A stretch of DNA of 64,000 bases from Streptomyces kronopolitis (GCF_014646275.1 NZ_BMND01000027.1:1-64000), one strand, 5' to 3'. Counted from the stretch's first letter, positions 17,282 to 25,584 are shown. The notes: generated by a model not told the origin, from the sequence alone. Made by a program: numbers and translations.

Positions 17282-17813
17282 GGCCGGTGGGGCTTTCGCG
17301 CGCGGGACGGCGGGACCGGGGTCGTACGGCACCTCGTGGTGGCCCTGCGGCGCCTCGTCACGGCTGTGCGGTCCCCCGCCGGGAGGTCCTCGTCCGGGCT
17401 GCCGGCACCCGCCCGCCGAACCCGCCCGGAGGGCGCTCGCACGGTGCCCTCGCGCGCGCCGTCCCTGACTGGCAATTCCCTAGAGTTCCCCCACCGGACT
17501 GGCTCCCTGTGACCGGTCCGTGCTGGGCTGTGGCTGTCATCGGGCTCGGGCCACACCGAAAGGGGAGTCGCCATGGGATCCACCACGGCCCCGGGGCGCC
17601 GCCCGCGCACCGTGTAGTGCGGACCTGCCCTCGACCGCACGCTCGACCGGCCGCCGCCCGCCCCGTGGTGCACGGCAGCGAGCTGTCCCGCTTCCCGAAC
17701 CGGACCACTGTCTTCGGTCTGCGACGGCCGCCCGTCGTACCCGGTGCGGCCGCACGCCGCACACGGGCTCCGAACGCGGCGCCCCAGTGGCCACCAACAG
17801 CAACGGAGGAGTC
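17282..17813. other. Intergenic leader before P450
   Basis: This 532-bp gap carries PAS-LuxR-like box 2 at 17468-17483, followed by GAGTTCCCCC. The rest looks non-coding. The transcript leader to the P450 start is about 330 nt if transcription begins near the box. Confidence 0.5.
17468..17483. promoter_or_regulatory. Candidate PAS-LuxR box 2
   Basis: ACTGGCAATTCCCTAG has a perfect right half (AATTCCCTAG) and 12 of 16 matches overall. It is upstream of the P450-oxidoreductase unit. Confidence 0.5.
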
Positions 17814-19031
17814 ATGGTTTACGAGCCGAAAGAGCCGGTGATCCCGTACAAGCGCACCTGCCCTTTCGATCCGGCAGCCGAGTACGCGCAGCTGCGCGAG
17901 GAGGACCCGATCAGCCCGGTGGCCTTCGAGCTGTCGCCGCGCGAGAAGGACGGCTGGCTGATCACCCGGCATGACCACATCCGCCAGATCATGACCGACG
18001 CCCGCTTCAGCCACCGCAGCGAGCTGCTGGCGCTGGTGCACTCGCCGCCGTTCCCCGTCGAGGAGTACGCCCCCGAGCCGTCCGCGCCGGGCAACTTCGT
18101 GCGGATGGACGCCCCGGAGCACACCCGCTACCGGCGGCTGCTGACCGGGTTCTTCACCGTGCGCAAGATCCAGCAGTACGAGCCCACGCTGGAGCGGATC
18201 ATCGACGGCGTGCTCGACGAGATGGCCGAGATGGAGCCTCCGGTGGACCTGGTGAAGGTCTTCGCGGAGAAGATCCCCGCCAGGTCGACCTGCTCCATCA
18301 TGGGGGTCTCCGAGAGCGATCTGATTGCCCTGGCGGAGCACTTCTCGGTCATCATGCGGATCGACTACACGCTTGAGGAGTTCATCCACCACAACACCGA
18401 GCTGAACGCGACGCTCGAGCGGATGATGGCCGAGCGTTTCGCGGGCGAGCCGGGGGACGACCTGCTCGGCCAGCTCATCGCGACCGGCGAGCTGACCGAA
18501 CAGGAGATGTTCAACATCGCCTGGATCGCGATCGGCGGGGCGCTCGACACCACTCCCAACATGTTCGCGCTGGGCACCTTCGCGCTGCTGGAGCACCCCG
18601 AGCAGCTGGCGAAGGTGCGCGAGCGGCCGGAGCTGATGGAGAACACCGTCGAGGAGTTGCTGCGCTATCTGACGATCTCTCACTTCGGAGCGAGCCGGGT
18701 GGCGCTGGAGGACGTCGAGGTCGGCGGCCGGACCATCAAGGCCGGGCAGACGGTGGTGCTCTCGCTGCCGTCGGCCAACCGTGATCCGCGGTACTTCGAG
18801 AACGCCGACGAGTTCGACATCGACCGCCCCTCGCGCCGGCATCTGGCGTTCGGCTTCGGGATCCACCAGTGCCTCGGCCAGCACCTCGCGCGGGCGTCGC
18901 TGCGCATCGGCTTCCAGAAGCTGTTCGACCGCTTCCCGGACCTGCGGCTCGCGGTGCCCGCGGAGCAGGTGCCGCTGCGGGAGACCGCGATGCACTACGG
19001 CGTGTTCGAACTGCCGGTGACCTGGGGCTGA
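17814..19031 (+). CDS. Cytochrome P450
   Basis: This encodes 405 residues and is a soluble actinobacterial class I monooxygenase. The I-helix is AIGGALDTTPNM (about residues 240-251), with Gly-Ala-Leu-Asp-Thr-Thr in place of the usual AGxDTT. The ExxR motif is ENTVEELLRYL. The heme loop is FGFGIHQCLGQHLA with Cys about residue 353. ATG 17814 follows CGGAGGAGTC. It probably oxidises the cluster product or a building block. The 25022 ferredoxin is the nearest candidate electron donor. The Gfo/Idh/MocA gene follows after 108 bp. The substrate cannot be read from sequence. Confidence 0.93.
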   Translation: MVYEPKEPVIPYKRTCPFDPAAEYAQLREEDPISPVAFELSPREKDGWLITRHDHIRQIMTDARFSHRSELLALVHSPPFPVEEYAPEPSAPGNFVRMDAPEHTRYRRLLTGFFTVRKIQQYEPTLERIIDGVLDEMAEMEPPVDLVKVFAEKIPARSTCSIMGVSESDLIALAEHFSVIMRIDYTLEEFIHHNTELNATLERMMAERFAGEPGDDLLGQLIATGELTEQEMFNIAWIAIGGALDTTPNMFALGTFALLEHPEQLAKVRERPELMENTVEELLRYLTISHFGASRVALEDVEVGGRTIKAGQTVVLSLPSANRDPRYFENADEFDIDRPSRRHLAFGFGIHQCLGQHLARASLRIGFQKLFDRFPDLRLAVPAEQVPLRETAMHYGVFELPVTWG

Positions 19032-19139
19032 CCCCCCGCTGCCCGGCCGCCGCGGCAGGCCCGGCACTCCGTGGCCGATGGGCCGCCCCCTGCTCACCGG
19101 GGTGGGCAGACGTCCCGCCTCCGCCCCCGAGGACCTCTC

Positions 19140-20219
19140 TTGGATGACTCCGTGCCAGCTCAGCGCACCACTCCCCCACAGCAGCTGTCCGCGCCCGCCG
19201 GGCCGGCCCCCGACTCCGGCGGCGCGGGGCCGGTGCGCTTCGGCGCACTGGGTACCTCGTCCTTCGGAGGGCGGCGGGTGCTCCCGGCGATGGCCGACTG
19301 CCCGCAGACCTCGCTTGTCGCGGTGGCCGGCCGCAGTCCGGAGCGGGCCCGGCGGTTCGCCGACCGGTTCGGCTGCGACGCGGCCACCATGGAAGGGCTC
19401 CTGGAGCGCGCGGACATCGACGCCGTCTACATCTCCCTGCCGCCATCGCTGCACGGCGAGTGGGCGGCCCGGGCGCTGCACGCGGGCAAGCACGTCCTGG
19501 TCGAGAAGCCGATCGCCACGACCGCGGCCGAGGCCCGCACCGTCGTGGAGCTGGCGGCGGACCGTGACCTGGTGCTGCGGGAGAACTTCATGTTCCTGCA
19601 CCATCCGCAGCACGAGGCGGTCGCGGCGATGATCGCCCAGGGGCGGCTCGGGGAGCTGCGCGCGTTCCGCGGCGCGTTCTGCTTCCCGCCGCTGCCCGAG
19701 CAGGACATCCGGTACGTGCCCGAACTCGGCGGCGGTGCGCTGCTGGACGCGGGGGTGTATCCGCTGCGGGCCGCCGCGATGCTGCTGGGTCCCGGGCTGC
19801 GGGTGGCGGGCGCCACGGCGCGGGTGCGGCGGTCCGACGGGCTGGACCTGTCGGGCCAGGCGCTGCTGGTGTCGCCGTCCGGGGTGCTGGCGAGCGTCGA
19901 GTTCGGCTTCGAGCACACCTACGGGTCGTCCTACTCCCTGTGGGGCGCGGGGGCGCGGGTCACCGTGGACCGGGCGTTCACCCCGCCGGCCGGCTACCGC
20001 CCTGAGGTGGTGCTGGAGGAACAGGACCACGTCGAGAAGTTCACGCTCCCGGCGGCCGATCAGCTGGACCGGTCCCTGACGGGGTTCGCGCAGGCCGTGG
20101 CCGCCGGCGGCGCCGCGGCCTCCCCCGGGGAGACCCGGTGGCGGCAGGACGCGGTCGCCATGATGGAACTGGTCGACGCGGTCCGCACCCAGGCCGTCCG
20201 GGTCACCGTCGACGGATAG
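19140..20219 (+). CDS. Gfo/Idh/MocA oxidoreductase, possible NDP-sugar 3-ketoreductase
   Basis: This encodes 359 residues. The N-terminal Rossmann domain begins VRFGALGTSSFGGRRVLPAM, followed by the family motif HVLVEKPIATTAAEA with the conserved Lys (EKP) near residue 125. The C-terminal domain contains GGGALLDAGVYPLRAA. This composition and length fit NDP-4-keto-deoxyhexose 3-ketoreductases (KijD10/TylCII type) that act after 2,3-dehydration. The deoxysugar genes elsewhere in the cluster support that role, but a myo-inositol-type dehydrogenase is not excluded. TTG 19140 is chosen because GAGGA lies 6 bp upstream; GTG 19152 is the alternative. Confidence 0.75.
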   Translation: MDDSVPAQRTTPPQQLSAPAGPAPDSGGAGPVRFGALGTSSFGGRRVLPAMADCPQTSLVAVAGRSPERARRFADRFGCDAATMEGLLERADIDAVYISLPPSLHGEWAARALHAGKHVLVEKPIATTAAEARTVVELAADRDLVLRENFMFLHHPQHEAVAAMIAQGRLGELRAFRGAFCFPPLPEQDIRYVPELGGGALLDAGVYPLRAAAMLLGPGLRVAGATARVRRSDGLDLSGQALLVSPSGVLASVEFGFEHTYGSSYSLWGAGARVTVDRAFTPPAGYRPEVVLEEQDHVEKFTLPAADQLDRSLTGFAQAVAAGGAAASPGETRWRQDAVAMMELVDAVRTQAVRVTVDG

Positions 20220-20238
20220 CGGCACGCAAGGGTGGGAG

Positions 20239-20282
20239 GCGGTCCCGTACCGGCAGGGCCAGGGCCGACGGTACGGGACCGC
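20239..20282 (+). terminator. Hairpin terminator after oxidoreductase gene
   Basis: Perfect 14-bp arms 20239-20252 and 20269-20282, just after the stop at 20219. Confidence 0.7.
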
Positions 20283-20293
20283 GCCCCAGCTCC

Positions 20294-20365
20294 CGAAGCG
20301 TCGGCCCTGGAAGCGTTGACCCTCGAAGCCGTTGATCCTCGATGCGTTGGCCCTCGACGCGTTCA
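20294..20365. repeat. Short tandem repeats, 15-16 bp unit, about 4.7 copies
   Basis: Units begin at 20294, 20309, 20324, 20340 and 20355. They read CGAAGCGTCGGCCCT, GGAAGCGTTGACCCT, CGAAGCCGTTGATCCT, CGATGCGTTGGCCCT and CGACGCGTT. They lie between convergent genes, ending in the stop codon of the DUF1772 gene. The function is unknown. Confidence 0.8.
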
Positions 20366-20809
20366 GACGAGTGCGACGGTGAACAGCGCGAAGGCGCACA
20401 CGATGATGCCCACGCGCACGTAGTGGAGCCGGTCCCACCGCCCCACCTGCTGCTTCCAGTCCGCGGGCACGCCCTCCTGCGACCAGGTCGCCACCCGCTT
20501 GTTGATCGGTACCAGCAGCAGGACCGACATCACCACGCTCAGGACGAGCAGCGCCGTTCCCGCGGCGACGAGCGGGGCACCGGCGCCGCCCCGGCTCACC
20601 GCGGCCCAGACCGACCCGAGCACGACGGAACCGATGTACCAGAACGGCATGATCCGGCCGAGGACGCGCGCGCCGTCACTGCGGGCCTGGACTCCCCCGT
20701 CGTTCGGCAGCCGGTCGAGGATCGGGTTGACGAACACCGCCACCGCGAACTCCACGCCCACCATCAGCCCGACCACGACGACCGCGATGACTCCCAGTGC
20801 GTTGTGCAT
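20363..20809 (-). CDS. DUF1772-family membrane protein
   Basis: This encodes 148 residues with four hydrophobic segments: about 4-25, 55-75, 80-102 and 130-147. It matches the DUF1772 ('anthrone oxygenase-like') family, with the typical FVNPILDRLP after TM1 and the VPINKRVATW loop. Real enzymatic activity in this family is uncertain. The ATG 20809 start follows GGGAGGG. It is divergent from the TetR gene across a 94-bp region with two palindromes, so it is very probably the regulator's target. It may belong to resistance or be an unrelated two-gene module inside the cluster. Confidence 0.8.
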   Translation of the reverse strand: MHNALGVIAVVVVGLMVGVEFAVAVFVNPILDRLPNDGGVQARSDGARVLGRIMPFWYIGSVVLGSVWAAVSRGGAGAPLVAAGTALLVLSVVMSVLLLVPINKRVATWSQEGVPADWKQQVGRWDRLHYVRVGIIVCAFALFTVALV

Positions 20810-20830
20810 GTGCCCTCCCAAGGACCGGAC

Positions 20831-20843
20831 CTAGCGTCGCTAG
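20831..20843. promoter_or_regulatory. Operator-like palindrome (TetR site A)
   Basis: CTAGCGTCGCTAG is a perfect 6-bp-arm palindrome. It is immediately upstream of the DUF1772 gene start. Confidence 0.65.
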
Positions 20844-20881
20844 GTATTGAGTCAATGCTAGGCATGCCATCGCTCGATTGT

Positions 20882-20894
20882 CTAGCGGTGCTAG
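20882..20894. promoter_or_regulatory. Operator-like palindrome (TetR site B)
   Basis: CTAGCGGTGCTAG is a 5-bp-arm palindrome 9 bp before the TetR start codon, centred 51 bp from site A. A third partial copy (GCTAGG) sits between them at 20857-20862. Confidence 0.65.
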
Positions 20895-20903
20895 GATTGC
20901 CGC

Positions 20904-21476
20904 ATGTCGGTACGTGAACGCAAGGAACGCGAGCGGGCCAACCGCCACCAGCTGATCGTCTGCACCGCCCGCGAACTCGCCGAGAGCGACGGCTGGGACG
21001 CGGTCACCACCCGCCGGCTGGCCGAACGGATCGAGTACAGCCAGCCCGTGCTGTACAGCCACTTCCGGGGGAAGAGGGAGATCCTGGGAGCGGTCGCGCT
21101 GGAAGGGTTCGCCGAGCTGACGGGCGCGCTGCGCGCCGCGGCGAAGGGGCCCGCCGGCCGTGGGACGGTGGCCGCGCTGGCGCGCACCTACATCGGCTTC
21201 GCCACGGACAATCCCGCGCTGTACGACGCGATGTTCAGCCTCGACAACGGCCTCCCCTTCGCCGAGGAGAGCACGCCGGCGCCGCTGCAGGAGGCGTTCG
21301 GGGTGCTGCGGGACCATCTCGCCGACTATGCGCACCCCGATGAACCCGGGCTGTTCGTCGAGGCGTTCTGGGCGGCGCTGCACGGCCTGGTCACCCTCAC
21401 CCGCGCCGGCCGGCTGCCCGCCGAGCGACTGCCCGACCGCCTCACCCTCCTGGTGGACCGCTTCGTTTCCCGCTAG
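20904..21476 (+). CDS. TetR-family repressor
   Basis: This encodes 190 residues. The N-terminal HTH is RHQLIVCTARELAESDGWDAVTTRRLAERIEYSQPVLYSHFRGKREILGAV (residues 14-64), a standard TetR_N. The C-terminal ligand domain has the YDAMF and FWAALHGLVTLTRAGRLP pattern seen in WHG-type TetR regulators. It is divergent from the DUF1772 gene. The CTAGC-type palindromes next to both starts suggest autoregulation and control of that gene. The mRNA may have a very short leader, since only AGGA at 20893-20896 is visible upstream of the ATG. Confidence 0.9.
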   Translation: MSVRERKERERANRHQLIVCTARELAESDGWDAVTTRRLAERIEYSQPVLYSHFRGKREILGAVALEGFAELTGALRAAAKGPAGRGTVAALARTYIGFATDNPALYDAMFSLDNGLPFAEESTPAPLQEAFGVLRDHLADYAHPDEPGLFVEAFWAALHGLVTLTRAGRLPAERLPDRLTLLVDRFVSR

Positions 21477-21488
21477 GCGGGCGGCCCT

Positions 21489-21516
21489 TGCCCCCGTATC
21501 GATCCTGACGGGGGCA
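21489..21516. terminator. Hairpin between convergent TetR gene and mqnD
   Basis: TGCCCCCGT (21489-21497) pairs with ACGGGGGCA (21508-21516). It probably serves both convergent genes. Confidence 0.55.
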
Positions 21517-21527
21517 TGGCTCCGCGA

Positions 21528-22406
21528 CTACGGCGTCTGGCCGGCGCCCGGGAAGTCCAGCGCGCCGGGCGCCACGGGCGGGACGAGGCCCTCGGTGGCG
21601 GCGCGGTCGAGCAGTTCCCGTACGGCCGCGTAGCCGTCCGTGCCGAGGGCTTCGGTGTAGTCGTTCACATACAGCCCGATGTGCTGCTCGATCACGTCCG
21701 GGGCCATCTCCTGGGCGTGTTCCAGGACGTAGGGGCGGGACGCGGTGGGGTCCTGCCAGGCGAGGCGGACGGAGTCGGCGGCGGCGCGGGCCACCGCTCG
21801 CAGCTGCTCCTCCCCCAGGTCCCGACGGGCGACGATCGCCCCGAGCGGGATCGGGCGGCCGCTGTCGGCCTCCCACTCCTCGCCCATGTCGGCGAGGCGG
21901 TGCAGCCCGTAGCGCTGGTAGGTGAAGCGGGCCTCGTGGATGACCAGGCCCGCGTCGACCACGCCGTCCCGGACCGCGGGCATGATCTCGTGGAAGGGCA
22001 TCACCACGATGTCGCCCACGCCGCCCGGCACGGCCCGCGCCGCCCACAGGCGGAACAGCAGATACGCGGTCGAGCGCACGCCGGGCACCGCGACGCGGCG
22101 GCCGGCCAGCCGCTCCGGTCCGGCCGGGCCGTCCTCGGGCCGGGTGAGCACCAGCGGCCCGCACCCGTGGCCCAGCGCGCCGCCGCAGGGCAGCAGCGCG
22201 TACTCGTCGAGCACGTACGGCAGGGCCGCGTAGGAGATCTTCAGCAGGTCCCCGGCGCCGCGTTCGGCGAGGCCGTTGGTGACGTCGATGTCCGCGAGGG
22301 TCACCGTGAGTCCGGGCGCCCCCGGAAGCAGGCCGTGCGACCAGGCATGGAAGGTGAAGGTGTCATTCGGGCACGGTGAGTGGGCGAGCGTCAGCCGCTG
22401 GGCCAT
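21528..22406 (-). CDS. mqnD: MqnD, 1,4-dihydroxy-6-naphthoate synthase
   Basis: This encodes 292 residues. MqnD converts cyclic dehypoxanthine futalosine into 1,4-dihydroxy-6-naphthoate, the last soluble aromatic of the futalosine route. It shows the signature N-terminus LTLAHSPCPNDTFTFHAWSHG, then LKISYAALPYVLDEYALLPCGGALGHGCGPLVL, VHEARF-type VIHEARFTYQRYGL, and GRPIPLGAIVARRDLG. The last is the periplasmic-binding-protein-like fold of the MqnA/MqnD family. The C-terminus HIGLYVNDYTEALG is also typical. ATG 22406 has GGAGGGG upstream. It is divergent from the ligase gene, and the two share a near-perfect PAS-LuxR-like box, tying it to the cluster rather than to housekeeping menaquinone synthesis. 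Confidence 0.93.
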   Translation of the reverse strand: MAQRLTLAHSPCPNDTFTFHAWSHGLLPGAPGLTVTLADIDVTNGLAERGAGDLLKISYAALPYVLDEYALLPCGGALGHGCGPLVLTRPEDGPAGPERLAGRRVAVPGVRSTAYLLFRLWAARAVPGGVGDIVVMPFHEIMPAVRDGVVDAGLVIHEARFTYQRYGLHRLADMGEEWEADSGRPIPLGAIVARRDLGEEQLRAVARAAADSVRLAWQDPTASRPYVLEHAQEMAPDVIEQHIGLYVNDYTEALGTDGYAAVRELLDRAATEGLVPPVAPGALDFPGAGQTP

Positions 22407-22485
22407 GGGTCCCCTCCGCCGGGGTTCGTTCGGGCTGCCGGCCCGGAGCTCCGGCGCCGTCCCTCCCAGGAAAGCCGCTGTGGGT

Positions 22486-22501
22486 ATGGGGAATTCCCCA
22501 G
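22486..22501. promoter_or_regulatory. Candidate PAS-LuxR box 3 (best match)
   Basis: ATGGGGAATTCCCCAG matches CTVGGGAWWTCCCBAG at 15 of 16 positions and is an almost perfect palindrome. It sits in the divergent region, 80 bp from mqnD and 149 bp from the ligase gene. Confidence 0.7.
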
Positions 22502-22649
22502 AGTGGCCTCGGCGAGTATGAGAGGGGCCGCCGGTGTTGCCGCACCGGACCGCCACCCGGTGCCGGTCCGGCCGCACGGCGCGGGCGGCAGCCCGGCTCC
22601 CGCACGATCCGCGCGCGACTGCGGCCTTCCCGGCAGGAAAGGAACGGCG

Positions 22650-23732
22650 ATGCTGCCGACCACCGCACCACTGGACACCTCCGCCATGGGGCGCTGGCTG
22701 TCCATGGATCTCGACGCGTGGACCCGGCATGTCGTACGCCGCCACTTCGCTCCGGAGACCGGGAGCCCCTACTGGCTCAAGCGCCGTGACACGCTGCCCT
22801 TTGACCCGTTCGACATCACGCGCTACGCGGAGCTGTCGGCGTTCGGCCACTTCACCCTGGCCGAGCTGCGGGACCTCGACCCGGTCGACCTGGTCCCGCA
22901 GGCCGTGCCGCGCCCGCTGTCGGGCCGGGTCTTCGACTCGGGCGGCACCACCGGCCGGCCGTGCCATGTCTTCTACACCGGGCCGATGCTCGACCACCAT
23001 TCCCTCTGGCGCCGGTTCGGCCTGGTCACGGCCGGTTTCCAGCCGGGCCGCAGCTGGGTGTACGCCACTCCCGGCGGGCCGCACGTCGTGGGCGAGGGCG
23101 CCGCGCAGATCGCCCATCTGTACGCGTCGGTGGTCTACGGCGTCGACCTCGACCCGCGCTGGATCAAGCAGCTCATCCGGGGCTGCCGGCTGGCCGAGGT
23201 CAACCACTATGTCGACCATGTCGTCGACCAGATCACGGACCTCATGAGCAGCCGCCGGATCGACTACCTGGAGACGACGCCCGCGTTGTTCCAGGCGCTG
23301 GTGCGACGGCATCCGGAACTGGTCGGGCGGCTCGACGGCGTCGGACTCGGCGGCACACAGATCGTGCCGGCGATGTACCGGGAGTTCGCCGGGGCGCTGG
23401 GCGGCGGCCGGATCGGGACGGCCTACGGCAACACCTTCGGGTGCGCCATGGGCCTGCCCGCGGAGCAGAACGGCGACGTCCTTCCGTACGTCCCGCACTA
23501 CCCGCAGGTCACCATGGCCGTCGTCGACAGGAACGACCCGGCGCGGACGGTGGGCTACGGGGAGGTGGGCCAGGTCAGACTCACCGTGCTGCACGAGGAT
23601 CTCTTCCTGCCCCACATCCTCGAACGCGACCAGGCCGTGCGGTACCGCACCTCGGCCGACTGGCCCTGCGACGGGGTGGCGAACGTCCAGCCGCTGCAGG
23701 TCTCCCGAGCCGCACCCGAAGGGATCTACTGA
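22650..23732 (+). CDS. Adenylate-forming ligase, EhpF/phenylacetate-CoA-ligase-like
   Basis: This encodes 360 residues, short for an ANL enzyme. The P-loop FDSGGTTGRPCHVFYTG is at about residues 103-119, and YLETTPALFQALVRRHPEL and the GTAYGNTFGCAMGLP adenine-site motif follow. The overall pattern resembles EhpF and phenylacetate-CoA ligases, which activate aromatic acids. EhpF itself adenylates a phenazine acid. The C-terminal lid is abbreviated. The start ATG 22650 follows GGAAAGGAACGG. It is divergent from mqnD and followed 65 bp later by mqnE, so the best guess for its substrate is 1,4-dihydroxy-6-naphthoate or a relative. That is inference from position. Confidence 0.8.
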   Translation: MLPTTAPLDTSAMGRWLSMDLDAWTRHVVRRHFAPETGSPYWLKRRDTLPFDPFDITRYAELSAFGHFTLAELRDLDPVDLVPQAVPRPLSGRVFDSGGTTGRPCHVFYTGPMLDHHSLWRRFGLVTAGFQPGRSWVYATPGGPHVVGEGAAQIAHLYASVVYGVDLDPRWIKQLIRGCRLAEVNHYVDHVVDQITDLMSSRRIDYLETTPALFQALVRRHPELVGRLDGVGLGGTQIVPAMYREFAGALGGGRIGTAYGNTFGCAMGLPAEQNGDVLPYVPHYPQVTMAVVDRNDPARTVGYGEVGQVRLTVLHEDLFLPHILERDQAVRYRTSADWPCDGVANVQPLQVSRAAPEGIY

Positions 23733-23797
23733 CGGCGATGCCCGCATCGACCACGCGCACTCTTTGCCAAGTCAAGCACTCAGGAAGGTAGTTGGGG

Positions 23798-24961
23798 ATG
23801 GACGCAGGACTCAAGCGTGAGCTGGAGGAGAAGGTCTATGCGGGAGAGCGGCTGTCCCGCGAGGACGGGATCGCGCTCTACGGGTGTGACGACCTGGCCT
23901 GGCTGGGCGGACTGGCCCACGAGGTGCGCACGCGCAAGAACGGCGATGTCGTCCACTTCAATGTGAACCGCCATCTGAACATGACGAATGTGTGCACCGC
24001 CTCGTGCGCCTACTGCTCCTTCCAGCGCAAGCCGGGTGAACAGGACGCGTACACGATGCGGATCGAGGAGGCCGTCCGCCTCGCCAAGGCGATGGAGCGT
24101 GAGAACCTGACCGAGCTGCACATCGTCAACGGTCTGCACCCCACGCTGCCGTGGCGCTACTACCCGCGGTCGCTCAAGGCTCTCAAGGAAGCCCTCCCGC
24201 AGGTCTCCCTCAAAGCCTTCACCGCCACCGAGATCCACCACTTCGAGACCATCTCGGGGCTGAGCGCCTCGGAGATCCTCGACGAGCTGATCGAGGCCGG
24301 CCTGGAGTCGCTGACCGGCGGCGGCGCGGAGATCTTCGACTGGGAGGTGCGACAGCACATCGTCGACCACCGCACCCACTGGGAGGACTGGTCGCGCATC
24401 CACCGCCTCGCCCACGAGAAGGGCCTGAAGACCCCGTCGACGATGCTCTACGGGCACATCGAGGAACCCCGCCACCGCGTCGACCACGTGCTGCGGCTGC
24501 GTGAGCTCCAGGACGAGACCGGCGGCTTCCAGGTCTTCATCCCGCTGCGCTACCAGCACGACTTCGTCGACATGCAGGACGGCAAGGTCCGCAACAAGCT
24601 CCAGGCCAGGACCACCATGGCGTCGGGCGCGGAGGCCCTGAAGACCTTCGCGGTCTCCCGCCTGCTGTTCGACAACGTCCCGCACGTCAAGGTCTTCTGG
24701 GTCATGCACGGGGTCTCGACCGCGCAACTGGCCCTGAACCACGGCGCGGACGACATGGACGGCTCGGTCGTCGAGTACAAGATCACGCACGACGCGGACA
24801 ACTACGGCACACCGGACAAGCTGACCCGTGAGGACATCCTCGACCTGATCCGGGACGCGGGCTTCCGCCCCGTCGAGCGCAACACCCGGTATGAGACGAT
24901 CCGCGAGTACCCCGGACCGGACCCCGAGCGCCGTGAGGCGCCGCAGCCCATGCGGGTCTGA
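23798..24961 (+). CDS. mqnE: MqnE, aminofutalosine synthase (radical SAM)
   Basis: This encodes 387 residues. MqnE joins the MqnA product to SAM-derived adenosine to give 6-amino-6-deoxyfutalosine. The radical SAM cluster motif is CTASCAYC with Cys66, Cys70 and Cys73. Family marks are RKNGDVVHFNVNRHLN, AYTMRIEEA, LTELHIVNGLHP, LKAFTATEIHHF, GGGAEIF, TMLYGHIE and LRLRELQDETGGFQVFIPL. The length is typical. It is distinguished from MqnC by GDVVHFNVNRH and AYTM. ATG 23798 follows AGGAAGG at 9-bp spacing. It forms an operon with the ferredoxin that follows. Confidence 0.93.
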   Translation: MDAGLKRELEEKVYAGERLSREDGIALYGCDDLAWLGGLAHEVRTRKNGDVVHFNVNRHLNMTNVCTASCAYCSFQRKPGEQDAYTMRIEEAVRLAKAMERENLTELHIVNGLHPTLPWRYYPRSLKALKEALPQVSLKAFTATEIHHFETISGLSASEILDELIEAGLESLTGGGAEIFDWEVRQHIVDHRTHWEDWSRIHRLAHEKGLKTPSTMLYGHIEEPRHRVDHVLRLRELQDETGGFQVFIPLRYQHDFVDMQDGKVRNKLQARTTMASGAEALKTFAVSRLLFDNVPHVKVFWVMHGVSTAQLALNHGADDMDGSVVEYKITHDADNYGTPDKLTREDILDLIRDAGFRPVERNTRYETIREYPGPDPERREAPQPMRV

Positions 24962-25021
24962 GGCCAGCCGGCCCGAGCGCCCGAAACCACAGACCAAGAC
25001 CACGATCGGCAGGCAGGCGGT

Positions 25022-25327
25022 ATGTCCACCAACGTGAACGTGAACGACGACGAACTCGAGGTCTGGATCGACCAGGACCTGTGCACCGGAGACGGCATCT
25101 GCGTGGAGTACGCGCCGGAGGTCTTCGAGCTGGACATCGACGGCCTCGCCTATGTGAAGGGTGAGGACGACGAGCTGCGCCAGGCGCCCCGGGCGACCGT
25201 GCCGCTGCCGCTGGATCTGATCCGGGATGTCGCGGACTCGGCCAAGGAGTGCCCCGGCGAGTGCATCCACGTGCGGCGCGTCAAGGACGCGGTGGAGGTC
25301 TACGGGCCGGAGGCCGAGTCGGCCTGA
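25022..25327 (+). CDS. 3Fe-4S/4Fe-4S ferredoxin
   Basis: This encodes 101 residues. Cluster ligands are visible in LCTGDGICVEYAPEVFEL (CX5C) and KECPGECIHV, the actinobacterial small-ferredoxin pattern with DGLAYV between. It carries electrons in the cytoplasm. Its position right after mqnE, 60 bp away, suggests it reduces the radical SAM clusters of MqnE and MqnC. It could also serve the P450 or the PMP-dependent 3-dehydratase, whose usual E3-type reductase is missing from the window. Strong hairpins follow immediately. Confidence 0.88.
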   Translation: MSTNVNVNDDELEVWIDQDLCTGDGICVEYAPEVFELDIDGLAYVKGEDDELRQAPRATVPLPLDLIRDVADSAKECPGECIHVRRVKDAVEVYGPEAESA

Positions 25328-25360
25328 CCCGGGTCTACGGGCCGCGGCAGACGCAGCGCA

Positions 25361-25400
25361 CGGGCCGGTTCCCGAGGATCTCTCCTCGGGAACCGGCCCG
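25361..25400 (+). terminator. 18-bp perfect hairpin after ferredoxin
   Basis: Arms 25361-25378 and 25383-25400 with a 4-nt loop end the mqnE-ferredoxin transcript. Confidence 0.8.
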
Positions 25401-25484
25401 TCGGCGTGCGCCGGTCCGCAGTCCCGGCGGGCGGGTCCGCCGGGACGGCCCCGCGGTCACTCCCCCGCGCCGTGCGCCCGGCCC

Positions 25485-25516
25485 GGCACAGCACAACACA
25501 GCACAGCGCAGCACAA
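25485..25516. repeat. CACAGCACAAC microrepeat
   Basis: GCACA, GCACAAC and GCGCAGCAC units alternate in about 30 bp between the two back-to-back terminators. It is non-coding. Confidence 0.6.
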
Positions 25517-25551
25517 CGGTGACCGGATCAGCACTCTGATCCGGTCACCGT
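25516..25551 (-). terminator. 16-bp perfect hairpin after mqnC
   Basis: Arms 25516-25531 and 25536-25551 with loop CACT lie 34 bp past the mqnC stop on the minus strand. Confidence 0.8.
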
Positions 25552-25584
25552 GCGGGAAGGGCCGCGGCCCGCGTCAGGGGGTCG

